From: Selenomonas sp. AB3002
GTDB taxonomy: Bacteria; Bacillota; Negativicutes; Selenomonadales; Selenomonadaceae
DNA length: 64,000 nucleotides
Direction of reading: 5' to 3'
Assembly (NCBI RefSeq): GCF_000702545.1
Contig: NZ_JNIO01000007.1
Span: 163,501-227,500 of the forward strand
Positions 1 to 7,702 of this stretch are shown here, in pieces. The notes beneath the pieces were generated by a model that was not told the DNA's origin, made no database searches, and saw only the letters and a program-made list of their open reading frames with translations. The position numbers were made by a program, and so were the translations under genes. Positions within the stretch are counted from its first letter, which is position 1, and every line of letters begins with the position of its first letter.

Positions 1-493
1 CGCTTTTTGTATGCAGGCCTGCCAGCACTCCTGCCATATAGCGCACTTCATAGTAGCGTACTGAGTAGCTGATCATATTGTAGGAAACCGCTTCGCCTAC
101 AGAGTTGGCATAGAAGGTCACCTTGGGGTAAGCGGTGGCCAGGGGTTCCAGATTGTTCTGGTAGGTGGGGTTGGCCAGGAAGATGTACTTCACTCCCCGG
201 TGCACCAGCTTGTCAACTACCTGAGAAAGGTTTTCAGGACTGATGTTGTCCTCGATGTAGACATCGTAGTCCAGCTTGTCGCAGGCGGACTGAAGGCCCT
301 GGGCAATGTCTGCCGGCCAGCCCGGAGTTTCCTTGGTGGAGGCCAGTATAAGCGCGGCACTCTCCTTGTCATCCCTGGTTTCGTGGCCGAAATACTGGAC
401 GGACAGGAAAATACAGATACAGACGGCCACAGCCTGCAGGATGCTCAGGATGCGGAAGCGGCGGGAAAGAAGATTATGGCTGCTGTTTTTCAT
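1..493 (-). CDS. BMP/PnrA-like periplasmic binding domain protein (partial, C-terminus outside window)
   Basis: The frame is open from an ATG at 493 to the window edge, giving about 164 residues. The N-terminus is basic (MKNSSHNLLSRRFR) followed by a hydrophobic helix (about residues 15-32) with no lipobox cysteine, so it looks membrane-anchored rather than a lipoprotein. Residues about 47-164 read like a basic-membrane-protein/PnrA-type substrate-binding fold (ILASTKETPGWP, KLVHRGVKYIFLANP, YMAGVLAGLHT). Its ATG overlaps the stop of the EIIC-like gene (ATGA), so the two are translationally coupled. PnrA-type domains bind nucleosides or similar small molecules. Because the rest is missing it may be a sensor (for example a kinase with a BMP input domain) rather than an ABC binding protein; the signalling neighbours favour that, as an inference. 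Confidence 0.7.
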   Translation of the reverse strand, partial: MKNSSHNLLSRRFRILSILQAVAVCICIFLSVQYFGHETRDDKESAALILASTKETPGWPADIAQGLQSACDKLDYDVYIEDNISPENLSQVVDKLVHRGVKYIFLANPTYQNNLEPLATAYPKVTFYANSVGEAVSYNMISYSVRYYEVRYMAGVLAGLHTKS

Positions 494-1848
494 ATCTCCC
501 GCACCTCCTTGGGTGTGAGATCTCTGGTTTCTGTATCTTCACCATTTATGTCTTCCTCATGCTCCATCAGGTTGAAGATGATGACAAAGGGGGTGTAGAT
601 GACGATATCCACACTGAGCCACACCAGCTGCAGCACCGCTCCCATGATATCTCCTGTGGCAATGACGCCGTCCAAAAGCACCGGGGCAAGGGAGCCGATG
701 GAATGTTTGAACACCGGCACGATGCCTGAGCTGATGGCCAGATACCCGATGAGCACGTTGACCATGGGCGCCAGCACGTAGGGTATCAGGAAGAGGGGAT
801 TGAGGACGATGGGCAGGGCGAAGAGGAAGGGCTCATTGATGGAGAGCACCAGGCTGGGCATACTGTAGGCAGAGATGCTGCGGAGCCTGTCCTTGGAGGA
901 AAATACCCAGATGGAGATGGCCAGCCCCAAAAGGGACACGGACACCGCATCGAAGAACTCGCTGGTGAAGATGAACTTCGTCCCTTCCAGCTCGTTGGAA
1001 ATCTGGGCAGGCACATAGAAGGCCTCTGTCCAGGCAAAGGTCAGGCTGTTGCCGTTGAGCCCCAGCCACCAGAATATCCGCCGGAAGAATTCGTAGACCA
1101 TGGCGGAGAAGGGATGCTGGGCTATACTCTGGGAAAAGAGGGCGGCGAAGAGGCCGGGCATAGTGCCTATGACCTCCTCGAACAGCACCCAGCACAGCAC
1201 TACGGAAATGGAGACCAGGAAGGTGAAGGTCAGGGAAATGAGATGCCGCATGGAGTAAGAAAGCTGGGGAGAAAGCCCCATAGCCAGCGGCGTGCGCATC
1301 AGGGACACCTTGGAAAACTTCTTGAAAGCCTGCACCGTGGCAGTGGAGATGATCAGGGACAGCAGGAAGCCCCTGCCCTGGAAGTACATGGAGATGTTCT
1401 CCATGCCCTCATTGAACACTGCCAGCATGAAGACATAGCCCGAGATGGTGCAGAGACAGGCTAGTATCCTGTCCACTTCCCAGAGCTTGGCCAGCCTGTC
1501 CGTGAAGATCAGGGAGAAGATCATGTAGTAGAGGAAATTGGTGATGTTGAGATAAGCCGTGCAGGTAAGCATGATGTGGAAGAATTCAGAATCACGGTAG
1601 GTCTGGTCCCGGAGACCTCCGGAAAGGAAGGTGCCCAGTCCCAGCCCGTTCTCATCCATGACCGGCCCCAGGGGATTCAGTACCAGGTTGCCCACCATGT
1701 TGATGAGGGCCAGGATCATGATGAAGGGCATCATGATGCAGAAGGCTTCCCGCAGGGCCTGGAGATAGGGAATGGCCAGGAGGCGGCGGGTCAGGGGAAA
1801 GAGATAGGCCGCAAAGATGCCCTTTTGTAGTTTTTTTGACTTGTCCAT
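490..1848 (-). CDS. PTS EIIC-like membrane protein (cellobiose/lactose family)
   Basis: This is a 452-residue polytopic membrane protein. It starts at ATG 1848 behind a strong AAGGAGG site. The N-terminus (LLAIPYLQALREAFCIMMPFIMILALINM) and the signature NEPFLFALPIVLNPLFLIPYVLAP around residues 335-360 match the EIIC of the cellobiose/lactose PTS family, in which the Glu of NEP contacts the sugar. No EIIA or EIIB gene is adjacent. The C-terminal tail after the last membrane segment is charged (EHEEDINGEDTETRD). The gene sits between a lone receiver-domain protein and a BMP-type protein, so it may act as a membrane sensor rather than a sugar importer. Family assignment is firm; role is inferred. 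Confidence 0.8.
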   Translation of the reverse strand: MDKSKKLQKGIFAAYLFPLTRRLLAIPYLQALREAFCIMMPFIMILALINMVGNLVLNPLGPVMDENGLGLGTFLSGGLRDQTYRDSEFFHIMLTCTAYLNITNFLYYMIFSLIFTDRLAKLWEVDRILACLCTISGYVFMLAVFNEGMENISMYFQGRGFLLSLIISTATVQAFKKFSKVSLMRTPLAMGLSPQLSYSMRHLISLTFTFLVSISVVLCWVLFEEVIGTMPGLFAALFSQSIAQHPFSAMVYEFFRRIFWWLGLNGNSLTFAWTEAFYVPAQISNELEGTKFIFTSEFFDAVSVSLLGLAISIWVFSSKDRLRSISAYSMPSLVLSINEPFLFALPIVLNPLFLIPYVLAPMVNVLIGYLAISSGIVPVFKHSIGSLAPVLLDGVIATGDIMGAVLQLVWLSVDIVIYTPFVIIFNLMEHEEDINGEDTETRDLTPKEVREI

Positions 1849-1874
1849 GGGGCCTCCTTTCCGGCCTGCTTATC

Positions 1875-2315
1875 CTACAGTCCCAAATTATCAAGTGCTT
1901 TGAAGATGTCCTGTATCTCAGGGTCGTCAATGTCCGGAGCGATGTGTTTTTCTACCCTTGAAATCAGTTCCTCAGGGGTGAAGGGCTTCTTCACATAGTC
2001 CTTCACTTTAAGTTGGGCCGCCCGGACGATGGTGTTCTTGTCAGCCGCCGCCGTGAGGAAGATGACACTGATGTTTTTCCAGTTGGGGCGCTGGCGGATC
2101 AGGCTGAGGGTCTGGATGCCGTCCATGCCCGGCATGGCGATGTCCAGAAGGATAAGGTCGACTTTCCCCTGACGCTCCTGCAATATCTTCAGACAGGCTT
2201 GACCGGAATCCGCGGTGAGGTATTCTGCCTGTATCTTCATTTCCAATATGGTCTGGGCCATGGTGAGATTCATGAAATCATCATCTACAATCAGGATGAC
2301 TGGTTTGTAAGCCAT
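1875..2315 (-). CDS. Single-domain response regulator (CheY-like receiver)
   Basis: The protein has 146 residues and is essentially one receiver domain. The acidic pocket is DDD at 11-13, the phospho-acceptor is Asp58 in LLDIAMPGMDG, the switch Thr is Thr88 (FLTAA) and the conserved Lys is Lys110 in KKP. No DNA-binding or output domain follows; about 30 residues after the receiver form a short tail (DPEIQDIFKALDNLGL). It lies 26 bp upstream of the EIIC-like gene and just downstream of the GGDEF-EAL gene in the same direction. It probably relays phosphate within this signalling operon or to a partner such as a histidine kinase encoded elsewhere. Confidence 0.9.
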   Translation of the reverse strand: MAYKPVILIVDDDFMNLTMAQTILEMKIQAEYLTADSGQACLKILQERQGKVDLILLDIAMPGMDGIQTLSLIRQRPNWKNISVIFLTAAADKNTIVRAAQLKVKDYVKKPFTPEELISRVEKHIAPDIDDPEIQDIFKALDNLGL

Positions 2316-2351
2316 GTGAAATACCCCCTTGGTAAGATGAAAGGCGAAATC

Positions 2352-5228
2352 TTATTCGCCGTTGCGCTCCTTCAAAAGCTCGATGAACTTGGCTTTGGGT
2401 ACCGGACGGGAATTCAGGAAACCCTGGCCCGTATGGCAGCCCATGGAGAGAAGCATCTGCTCCTGCTCCACCGTTTCTATGCCGCCCACCATCACATTGA
2501 GGCCCAGCTTTTGTCCCAGGACTATCATGCTGGACAGTACCTCCTTCATGCCGTCAGAGTTCTGGGCTGCGTAGAGGATGGAGGCGGAAATCTTGATGCC
2601 GTCCAGGGGAAGATAGTCAAGGAGAGTGAGGGAGGCTGCGCCTCCTCCGAAGTTGTCCAGGATTATCCCGTAACCGGCTTTGTGCAAAGAATCCATGAGG
2701 AACACGGCGTGGTCCCGGTAGGATTTCTGGTTGAAATTGGCAAACATGCTCTCGGGTATTTCCAGCTGGATGGTGCCCGGGGGCAGCTGGTACTTTTCAA
2801 TCAGGTCTTTCATGCGCCTGAGATAGCCATCTTCAGTGATGTGGAGCCGTGACTGGTTCACGCTGATGGGCAGGAGCTCCTGTCCGTTGGTGAGCCTGTG
2901 TTTCTGCACCATCATCACCTGCTTCAGGACGAAGTGGTCCAGGGGGATGATGAAGCCGTTCATCTCCAGGGAGGGCATGAATTTCTCCGGGGACAGGAAC
3001 CCCATTTCCTTGCTCTGCCAGCGGATAAGGCTTTCGGCGCCCACAATGCGGCGGGTCATGATGTCATACTGGGCCTGATACCAGACGGCGAACTCTCCGT
3101 CGGCAAGGGCCTGGCCCATGCTGCTTTCGATGTGCTGTTCCAGATGGAGGTACTTGTCCATCTTCTCGTCGTAGAGTTTCACGATGTCCATGGTGCCCAT
3201 GATTTTCCGGCAGGCCATGTCGGCCTTTTCCTCGGACATGAGCAGCATGGTATCGGACTTCATCTCGCAGAGACCCACCTTGATGTGCAGTGAAATCCGG
3301 GCAGAATCGTGCTCTATGTAGCCGTAGTGGTTCACGGCCTCAGCGGCGTTGCTGACCATTTCTTCCATGGTAGCGGCCTGGCAGACAGCCACCAGCTGCA
3401 GGGTGTTGATGCCGGCTGCTGTCTGCAGCACCCAGTCCTCCTCCTGCAGGTGCATGGCGGTTTCACGCAGGCGTTTGTCCAGGGAATGGCGGCTGTAGAG
3501 CTCCAGCATGGAGTCACGGCTGCTCAGGTCAAAGACGGCCACATAAATGTGGCTGTCCGGCTCCTGTCTGGTGGCTTCCTCCCAGATGCCCTTGATTTCC
3601 TGCTCCAGCCAGAGCATATTGGGCAGCTGGTAGCGGTTGTCCATATAGGCCATCTGCTGGATAGCCATCATATGGCGCCGCCTCATGTAGTAGCGGTAGT
3701 ACATGACGCCGATGATGAGGCCCATGATGACGAAGAGGCCCACGGTGGTCAGCAGGGGATAGTGGTAAATCATCCAGCGGGGAGAGAAGCTGTAGGCTAT
3801 CTCCGTGCCCTCCTGCAGGACCACATTCTGGGTGAAATTGGGGGGCAGGTGGGTGATTTCCTTGTCCAGGATGCGCCAGAGCCGGGGGTCAGCCTGAGTG
3901 CTGACACCCAGGCTGATATTTTCACGATAGAAGCTTTCGGTGAGAGCTTCCAGATTGTAGGTGAAAGAACCCTCCATAAGATAGGGGACTACCGACCGGG
4001 GGGCATAAGTCACATCGGCCCGGCCGTTGCTGACAGCCCGGAAACATTCTTCCATGGAGTGGCAGTAGATGATCTGGTTGGGACTGTAGTTTTCCTTGAC
4101 GGAAATCTGGGTGGGGAAAATCTCCTCAATGACTGCCACCTTGGGATTCTGGGGCAGGGGGAAGCCCTTGCGGATGATGGGGGTGTAGTCAATGGTGCGG
4201 AAAGACTGGGTGGGTGAAAGACCCAGCTCCTTCAGCCAGGAAAAATCGCAGGGCACGTCGGCTACGAAATCCACAGTACCTCTGGCAACGAGCCGCTTGA
4301 GGTTTTCCAGGGAGTCCCCTTCCACGATCTCAATCTCGATATCCAGGTCTTTTTCCAGCTGCTCCAGCAGGACGGCTGTGACGCCCTGCCATTCCCCGCT
4401 TTCCTCGTCCTTGTAGAGGAAGGGCTTGTGGGGCATATAGACTGCTGCCCGGAAATGCTTTTTCTGCTGCAGGAAGGCCCTTTCGTCTGGCTCCAGCACC
4501 AGGGGCAGGCCCTGGCTGCGGTCGTACTTGTCACGGAGCCGGTTGCGGATATTGGGCTGGTTCATCAGCAGCTGATCCATGGCATCGTTCACTTTGTTGT
4601 AGAGATCAGGACGGTCTGTGCGGATCAGCAGGCGGTAGCTCACTCTGTCAAAGAGGGCTACTACCCGGCCCTCATCGGGGGTCCTCAGCATGGGCGCCAC
4701 ATAACCGTCCAGCTGGCGGGCGGTGTAATGTATCTTCAGGTCTGCATAATCATGGAAGGTCACCAGCTCATAAGTGAAGGCATTCTCCAGAGCCACGGCG
4801 GGCAGGTTGGGGATGGGATAGCCGTAGTCCAATACGCCGATTCTCAGATGGCGGGAGGCCAGGTTCTCATGGAGCACAAGTTCCATGGGGAAGCGGGCCA
4901 CCACATGGTCTGTTCTTTTGGCAAAGGGCACGGTGGAGTAATCACCGGGCATGCCCGGGAGAATATCTATTTCGTTTTTCGACAGCTTGTCCACCGCTTC
5001 CCACCAGTTCACACAAGGAATGTAGACCATATTCCAGTTGCCGAAGCCAGCTAGGAACTCCATGTACTCGAAGCCTGAGCCAATCAGGTGGCCGGGGCTG
5101 TCCTCCTCCAGGAAGCCCGTCCCCGGCACATAGCCTACCCTCAGGTTCTCTGTGGCCTCAGCCTTGGGGATAAGGCAGAGAAAAAAGGCCAGCAGCAGGG
5201 CAAAGACAGCCCGCAAGTTTCTTCCCAT
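2352..5228 (-). CDS. Membrane sensor with two SBP_bac_3 domains and degenerate GGDEF and EAL domains
   Basis: I choose ATG 5228 (958 residues) because a GGGAGGG site sits 6 nt upstream; a TTG at 5246 extends the frame but has no site. A signal sequence (about 1-26) is followed by two tandem solute-binding (family 3) domains (about 28-250 and 255-480), a transmembrane helix near 490-515, a GGDEF-like domain (about 530-680) and an EAL-like domain (about 700-950). Where GGDEF is expected there is AGINTL. In the EAL part, EAL is ESL, DDFG is DNFG, KID is KIS and AEGVET is VGGIET, so key metal and catalytic residues are missing. Both enzymatic activities are therefore doubtful. It may bind c-di-GMP or act through protein contacts, sensing an amino-acid-like ligand outside. 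It heads the leftward signalling operon. Confidence 0.85.
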   Translation of the reverse strand: MGRNLRAVFALLLAFFLCLIPKAEATENLRVGYVPGTGFLEEDSPGHLIGSGFEYMEFLAGFGNWNMVYIPCVNWWEAVDKLSKNEIDILPGMPGDYSTVPFAKRTDHVVARFPMELVLHENLASRHLRIGVLDYGYPIPNLPAVALENAFTYELVTFHDYADLKIHYTARQLDGYVAPMLRTPDEGRVVALFDRVSYRLLIRTDRPDLYNKVNDAMDQLLMNQPNIRNRLRDKYDRSQGLPLVLEPDERAFLQQKKHFRAAVYMPHKPFLYKDEESGEWQGVTAVLLEQLEKDLDIEIEIVEGDSLENLKRLVARGTVDFVADVPCDFSWLKELGLSPTQSFRTIDYTPIIRKGFPLPQNPKVAVIEEIFPTQISVKENYSPNQIIYCHSMEECFRAVSNGRADVTYAPRSVVPYLMEGSFTYNLEALTESFYRENISLGVSTQADPRLWRILDKEITHLPPNFTQNVVLQEGTEIAYSFSPRWMIYHYPLLTTVGLFVIMGLIIGVMYYRYYMRRRHMMAIQQMAYMDNRYQLPNMLWLEQEIKGIWEEATRQEPDSHIYVAVFDLSSRDSMLELYSRHSLDKRLRETAMHLQEEDWVLQTAAGINTLQLVAVCQAATMEEMVSNAAEAVNHYGYIEHDSARISLHIKVGLCEMKSDTMLLMSEEKADMACRKIMGTMDIVKLYDEKMDKYLHLEQHIESSMGQALADGEFAVWYQAQYDIMTRRIVGAESLIRWQSKEMGFLSPEKFMPSLEMNGFIIPLDHFVLKQVMMVQKHRLTNGQELLPISVNQSRLHITEDGYLRRMKDLIEKYQLPPGTIQLEIPESMFANFNQKSYRDHAVFLMDSLHKAGYGIILDNFGGGAASLTLLDYLPLDGIKISASILYAAQNSDGMKEVLSSMIVLGQKLGLNVMVGGIETVEQEQMLLSMGCHTGQGFLNSRPVPKAKFIELLKERNGE

Positions 5229-5313
5229 CTGAATCCCTCCCTGCAAGGATTTATTTGCAAGCGAAAAATTGCCAGTAAAAACCGAATTATTTGCCTTATT
5301 CTTCTAGCCTCGG

Positions 5314-5477
5314 GGTGGATAATCCTGCCTGTGGATAAAATCTTGAAAAAAAACACAGGGTTATCCACAAAACTGTGGATAACCCTGTGCATAGTGTGTA
5401 TAACCTGTGTATAAGCTGTGGAGTATGTGGATAAAATTGTGGAAAAGTGGAAGGATTTGTGGAAAACATGTCGAAAA
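5314..5477. other. Cluster of DnaA boxes (candidate origin or DnaA-titration site)
   Basis: Four perfect 9-mers TTATCCACA or its complement occur at 5330-5338, 5361-5369, 5374-5382 and 5426-5434. One-mismatch copies occur at 5314-5322, 5395-5403, 5406-5414, 5438-5446 and 5458-5466, and a weaker one at 5469-5477. All but one point the same way. Two perfect boxes form the centre of a 36-bp palindrome at 5354-5389 (16-bp arms, 4-bp spacer). The cluster lies in the gap upstream of the sensor gene and downstream of the gamma-carbonic-anhydrase-like gene. No dnaA or dnaN is visible, but mnmG, which is often near oriC, is 2.5 kb away and the rRNA operon points away from the site. Confidence 0.75.
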
Positions 5478-5503
5478 CCCTAAATGATTTTTTCAGGTGA
5501 TTT

Positions 5504-6061
5504 TCAGATAATCTTTTCCCCGTGGTACTTTTCCCCCCCGATTTCCGGGTAGACACCGTACTCTATGGCCCATTCGCACTTGTACTTGATGGCCTGGGCG
5601 TGGATGGTTTCGATCCTGTCCTGGGTGCGGACTACCTTGCCCGGCACGCCCACCACCAGGGAGTTGGGGGGGATGATGTCGTTTTCCTTGACTACCGCCC
5701 CTGCAGCGATAATTGAGCCGCGGCCGATATGTGCTCCCGTAAGCACCGTGGCGCTCATGCCGATGAGCACATGGTCCTCGATGACGCAGCCGTGAATGTT
5801 GGCCCCGTGGCCCACCGTCACATAATCCCCGATGATGCAGGGCTTGTCATCAGCCACGTGCAGGCAGGTGAGGTCCTGCACATTGCTGCACTCACCGATT
5901 TCTATATAACAGACATCTCCCCGGGCCACCACCCCGGGCCAGAGGGAGGAGTATTTGCCTACACGGACATCACCGGAGAGGAAGACCTGGGGTGCGACGA
6001 AACATTCTTCGTGAAGCTGAGGGCGCTTGCCCTTGAATACATTGTCTTTCAGAGTGAACAT
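5504..6061 (-). CDS. Gamma-carbonic-anhydrase-like hexapeptide-repeat protein
   Basis: The 185-residue protein is built of left-handed beta-helix hexapeptide repeats (about residues 15-150) with a C-terminal helix. The three histidines expected for zinc binding in the gamma-carbonic anhydrase/YrdA/PaaY family are present: one in LHVAD and two in VGHGANIHG. Length is normal for the family. ATG 6061 has an AGGAGG site 6 nt upstream. Whether it hydrates CO2 or acts on another substrate (CoA thioester, for example) cannot be told from sequence. It is transcribed alone, away from the peptide locus at 6.1 kb. Confidence 0.88.
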   Translation of the reverse strand: MFTLKDNVFKGKRPQLHEECFVAPQVFLSGDVRVGKYSSLWPGVVARGDVCYIEIGECSNVQDLTCLHVADDKPCIIGDYVTVGHGANIHGCVIEDHVLIGMSATVLTGAHIGRGSIIAAGAVVKENDIIPPNSLVVGVPGKVVRTQDRIETIHAQAIKYKCEWAIEYGVYPEIGGEKYHGEKII

Positions 6062-6084
6062 AAAAGACCTCCTCTTTGTAATTG

Positions 6085-6112
6085 TTGACAGGAATATGCT
6101 TTATGCTATACT
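6085..6112 (+). promoter_or_regulatory. Promoter of peptide micro-locus 1
   Basis: TTGACA at 6085-6090 and TATACT at 6107-6112 are separated by 16 nt. The predicted start (about 6118) falls at the first base of the upstream arm of the fold-back repeat, which supports this assignment. Confidence 0.7.
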
Positions 6113-6116
6113 AAGG

Positions 6117-6309
6117 AAGGTGCTGTTTAGCGGTCAATATTTGCCCTCGGAACCGAGGTGCTCGCCTATGAATGAGCTTATCCTAGTCTTGATTCTCATC
6201 CTGCTCATCATCGTAGAGATAAAAAAATAAACCGCTCCCAGTTTGCCGACCGAGCGGTTTATTAATGAAGAATTAATTACCTGTGAGGGCGACCGCTGGG
6301 CGGCACCTT
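6117..6309 (+). repeat. Fold-back arms around peptide locus 1
   Basis: The arm at 6117-6135 can pair over all 19 positions with 6291-6309 in the plus-strand RNA, using 15 Watson-Crick and 4 G-U pairs. The four non-identical positions are all U-G in the plus transcript and would be C-A mismatches in the minus transcript, so the pairing is meaningful only on the peptide-coding strand. The arrangement places the mRNA 5' end against a downstream segment, as in fold-back-controlled toxin mRNAs. Confidence 0.65.
6168..6230 (+). CDS. 20-residue hydrophobic peptide 1 (candidate type I toxin)
   Basis: ATG 6168 opens a 20-codon frame: MNEL, then a run of Leu/Ile/Val, then EIKK and TAA. The whole peptide is one short membrane helix with a charged C-terminus. 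A GAGGTG element lies 9-10 nt upstream of the ATG and is matched at the paralogue (GGGGTG before the ATG at 7640). A bidirectional terminator follows directly, and a convergent promoter lies beyond it. Size, composition and layout resemble type I toxins such as Ibs, Ldr or Fst, but I see no sequence match I would name. Existence of a second, diverged copy with conserved layout argues that it is real. Confidence 0.65.
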   Translation: MNELILVLILILLIIVEIKK

Positions 6310-6313
6310 CTCT
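6221..6313 (-). ncRNA. Predicted antisense RNA of peptide locus 1
   Basis: On the minus strand TGGAAA (6343-6348) and TATAAT (6320-6325) are 17 nt apart, predicting a start near 6313. The RNA would end at the hairpin 6229-6237/6252-6260, whose minus-strand side is followed by a run of Ts (6221-6228), giving about 93 nt. Its 5' part repeats the mRNA 5' arm (identical except four C-for-U) and is fully complementary to the mRNA segment 6291-6309. This is a prediction from sequence only. Confidence 0.55.
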
Positions 6314-6326
6314 ATGTTCATTATAA

Positions 6327-6372
6327 CGCAATTGCCTAAATTTTTCCATAGGCAATTGCGTTTATTTTATTT
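6327..6372 (+). terminator. Intrinsic terminator, plus strand
   Basis: A perfect 12-bp stem (6327-6338 with 6349-6360) and 10-nt loop are followed by a T-rich run to 6372. It can end the read-through transcript of peptide locus 1, which would then include the downstream fold-back arm. The antisense -35 hexamer lies in the loop. Confidence 0.8.
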
Positions 6373-7369
6373 ACAGCAGGTGCGCTCTCAGTTCCTCGCC
6401 ACTCTGCTGGCAGAGGAGGGCAGGGGCGATGTCAAGCACTGTGCGGCAGCCGGTTTCGCCTTTTTGAGCCAGGCGGTAGCAGGCGCGGGCGTAGGCTATG
6501 AGGACTGAGGTGGTGAACTCGGGGTTGGAGTCCAGCTGCAGGCGCAGTTCCATGATGTGGTTGTTCTCCTTCTCATGGCCCGTGGCACCAGTGCGGATGA
6601 CGAAGCCGCCGTGGGGGAGGCCCTTGTGGTTGGCGCTCAGTTCCTCCTGGCTGATGAAGTGCACGGTGGTGTCGTACTCGTCGAAGTAGTTGGGCATGGT
6701 CTTGATTTCTTTCTCAATCCTTGCCTTCTCCGTGTCGTTATCGAACTCGGGCTTCACTACCACATAGCACTCGCGGGTGTGCTTCTCACGGGTGGTGAGC
6801 TCGGGGTTCTTGCCGCTGCGGACAGCCTCCAGGGCGCTCTCCACAGGCACGGTGTACTGGCGGGCATCGGCTACGCCCTCTACCCGGCGGATGGCATCGC
6901 TGTGTCCCTGGGAAACGCCGCGTCCCCAGAAGGTGTAATCCTTGCCCTGAGGCAGGATGGCGTTGCCGTAGACACGTGCCAGGGAGAAGAGGCCCGGATC
7001 CCAGCCCACGGAGATGATGCCCAGATGGCCGCTCTCCTTGCCTGCCTTGTCCACGTTCTCAAAATGCTCGGGAATGCGGGCATGGGTGTCGAAGCTGTCG
7101 ATGACGTTGAAGTATTTGATGAACTCCGGGGTCTGCTTGGGCAGGTCCGTGGCGCTGCCGCCGCAGATGATGAGGACGTCAATCTTGTCCTGCCAGTCCT
7201 GGGCGTCCTTCACGTTCACTACAGGCACGCCGGCGGTGGCGATTTTCACGCTCTCAGGGTCACGACGGGTAAAGACAGCCACCAGTTCCAAATCGATGTT
7301 TGCCTCCACCGCGCACTCCACGCCGCGGCCCAGGTTGCCATAGCCCAGGATACCGATACGTATGCTCAT
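6371..7369 (-). CDS. ddh: meso-Diaminopimelate D-dehydrogenase
   Basis: The protein (332 residues) makes meso-diaminopimelate from tetrahydrodipicolinate with NADPH and ammonia in one step, feeding peptidoglycan and lysine synthesis. The N-terminal Rossmann motif is GILGYGNLGRG; family hallmarks include SFDTHARIPEHF, VGWDPGLFSL, DYTFWGRGVSQGHSDA and GLPHGGFVIRTG. I place the start at ATG 7369, with GGGG about 9 nt upstream; an in-frame ATG at 7396 would add nine residues without homology. The gene stands alone, between the two peptide loci. Confidence 0.95.
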   Translation of the reverse strand: MSIRIGILGYGNLGRGVECAVEANIDLELVAVFTRRDPESVKIATAGVPVVNVKDAQDWQDKIDVLIICGGSATDLPKQTPEFIKYFNVIDSFDTHARIPEHFENVDKAGKESGHLGIISVGWDPGLFSLARVYGNAILPQGKDYTFWGRGVSQGHSDAIRRVEGVADARQYTVPVESALEAVRSGKNPELTTREKHTRECYVVVKPEFDNDTEKARIEKEIKTMPNYFDEYDTTVHFISQEELSANHKGLPHGGFVIRTGATGHEKENNHIMELRLQLDSNPEFTTSVLIAYARACYRLAQKGETGCRTVLDIAPALLCQQSGEELRAHLL

Positions 7370-7495
7370 AGATGTATTCCCCTTTCCAAGGTACATAGTT
7401 TACATATTTACGCTTAATAATATATCACGGATGGACTTTTGGGAAAAGGGCAGGAGGGCATTTTCCACAAGAAAAGCGCCACCCGCAAATATCAT

Positions 7496-7524
7496 TTGCT
7501 ATGGGAAGGCGCTTGCGTTATAAT
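7496..7524 (+). promoter_or_regulatory. Promoter of peptide micro-locus 2
   Basis: TTGCTA (7496-7501) and TATAAT (7519-7524) are 17 nt apart. The predicted start near 7531 again coincides with the beginning of the upstream fold-back arm, as at locus 1. Confidence 0.65.
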
Positions 7525-7639
7525 CTCTTTTAGGTGTTATCCGATGACAGGCGGCGTCCTTGCGGAAAGGCGAAATACTGAATCTGGCCGGCACAAAGTG
7601 CGTGGTCGATTGGTCAGCTGGGAAGCGGGGTGAGCGGAG

Positions 7640-7702
7640 ATGGAGCAGCTTATCATAGTTTTAATATTACTCTGGCTGATTCGCATTGAAGCAAAAAAAT
7701 AA
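7640..7702 (+). CDS. 20-residue hydrophobic peptide 2 (paralogue of peptide 1)
   Basis: ATG 7640 opens a 20-codon frame starting MEQLIIV and ending IEAKK. It shares with peptide 1 the length, an acidic residue at position 2 or 3, the Leu/Ile-rich core and a final acidic-X-Lys-Lys. A GGGGTG element precedes the ATG at the same distance as in locus 1. A terminator hairpin begins at the stop codon. The unit lies just upstream of mnmG. A type I toxin role is inferred from layout; it has not been shown. Confidence 0.65.
   Translation: MEQLIIVLILLWLIRIEAKK

Noticed and set aside
5229..5246. TTG start of the GGDEF-EAL protein
   Set aside because: It would include the GGGAGGG ribosome site as coding sequence; ATG 5228 fits better.
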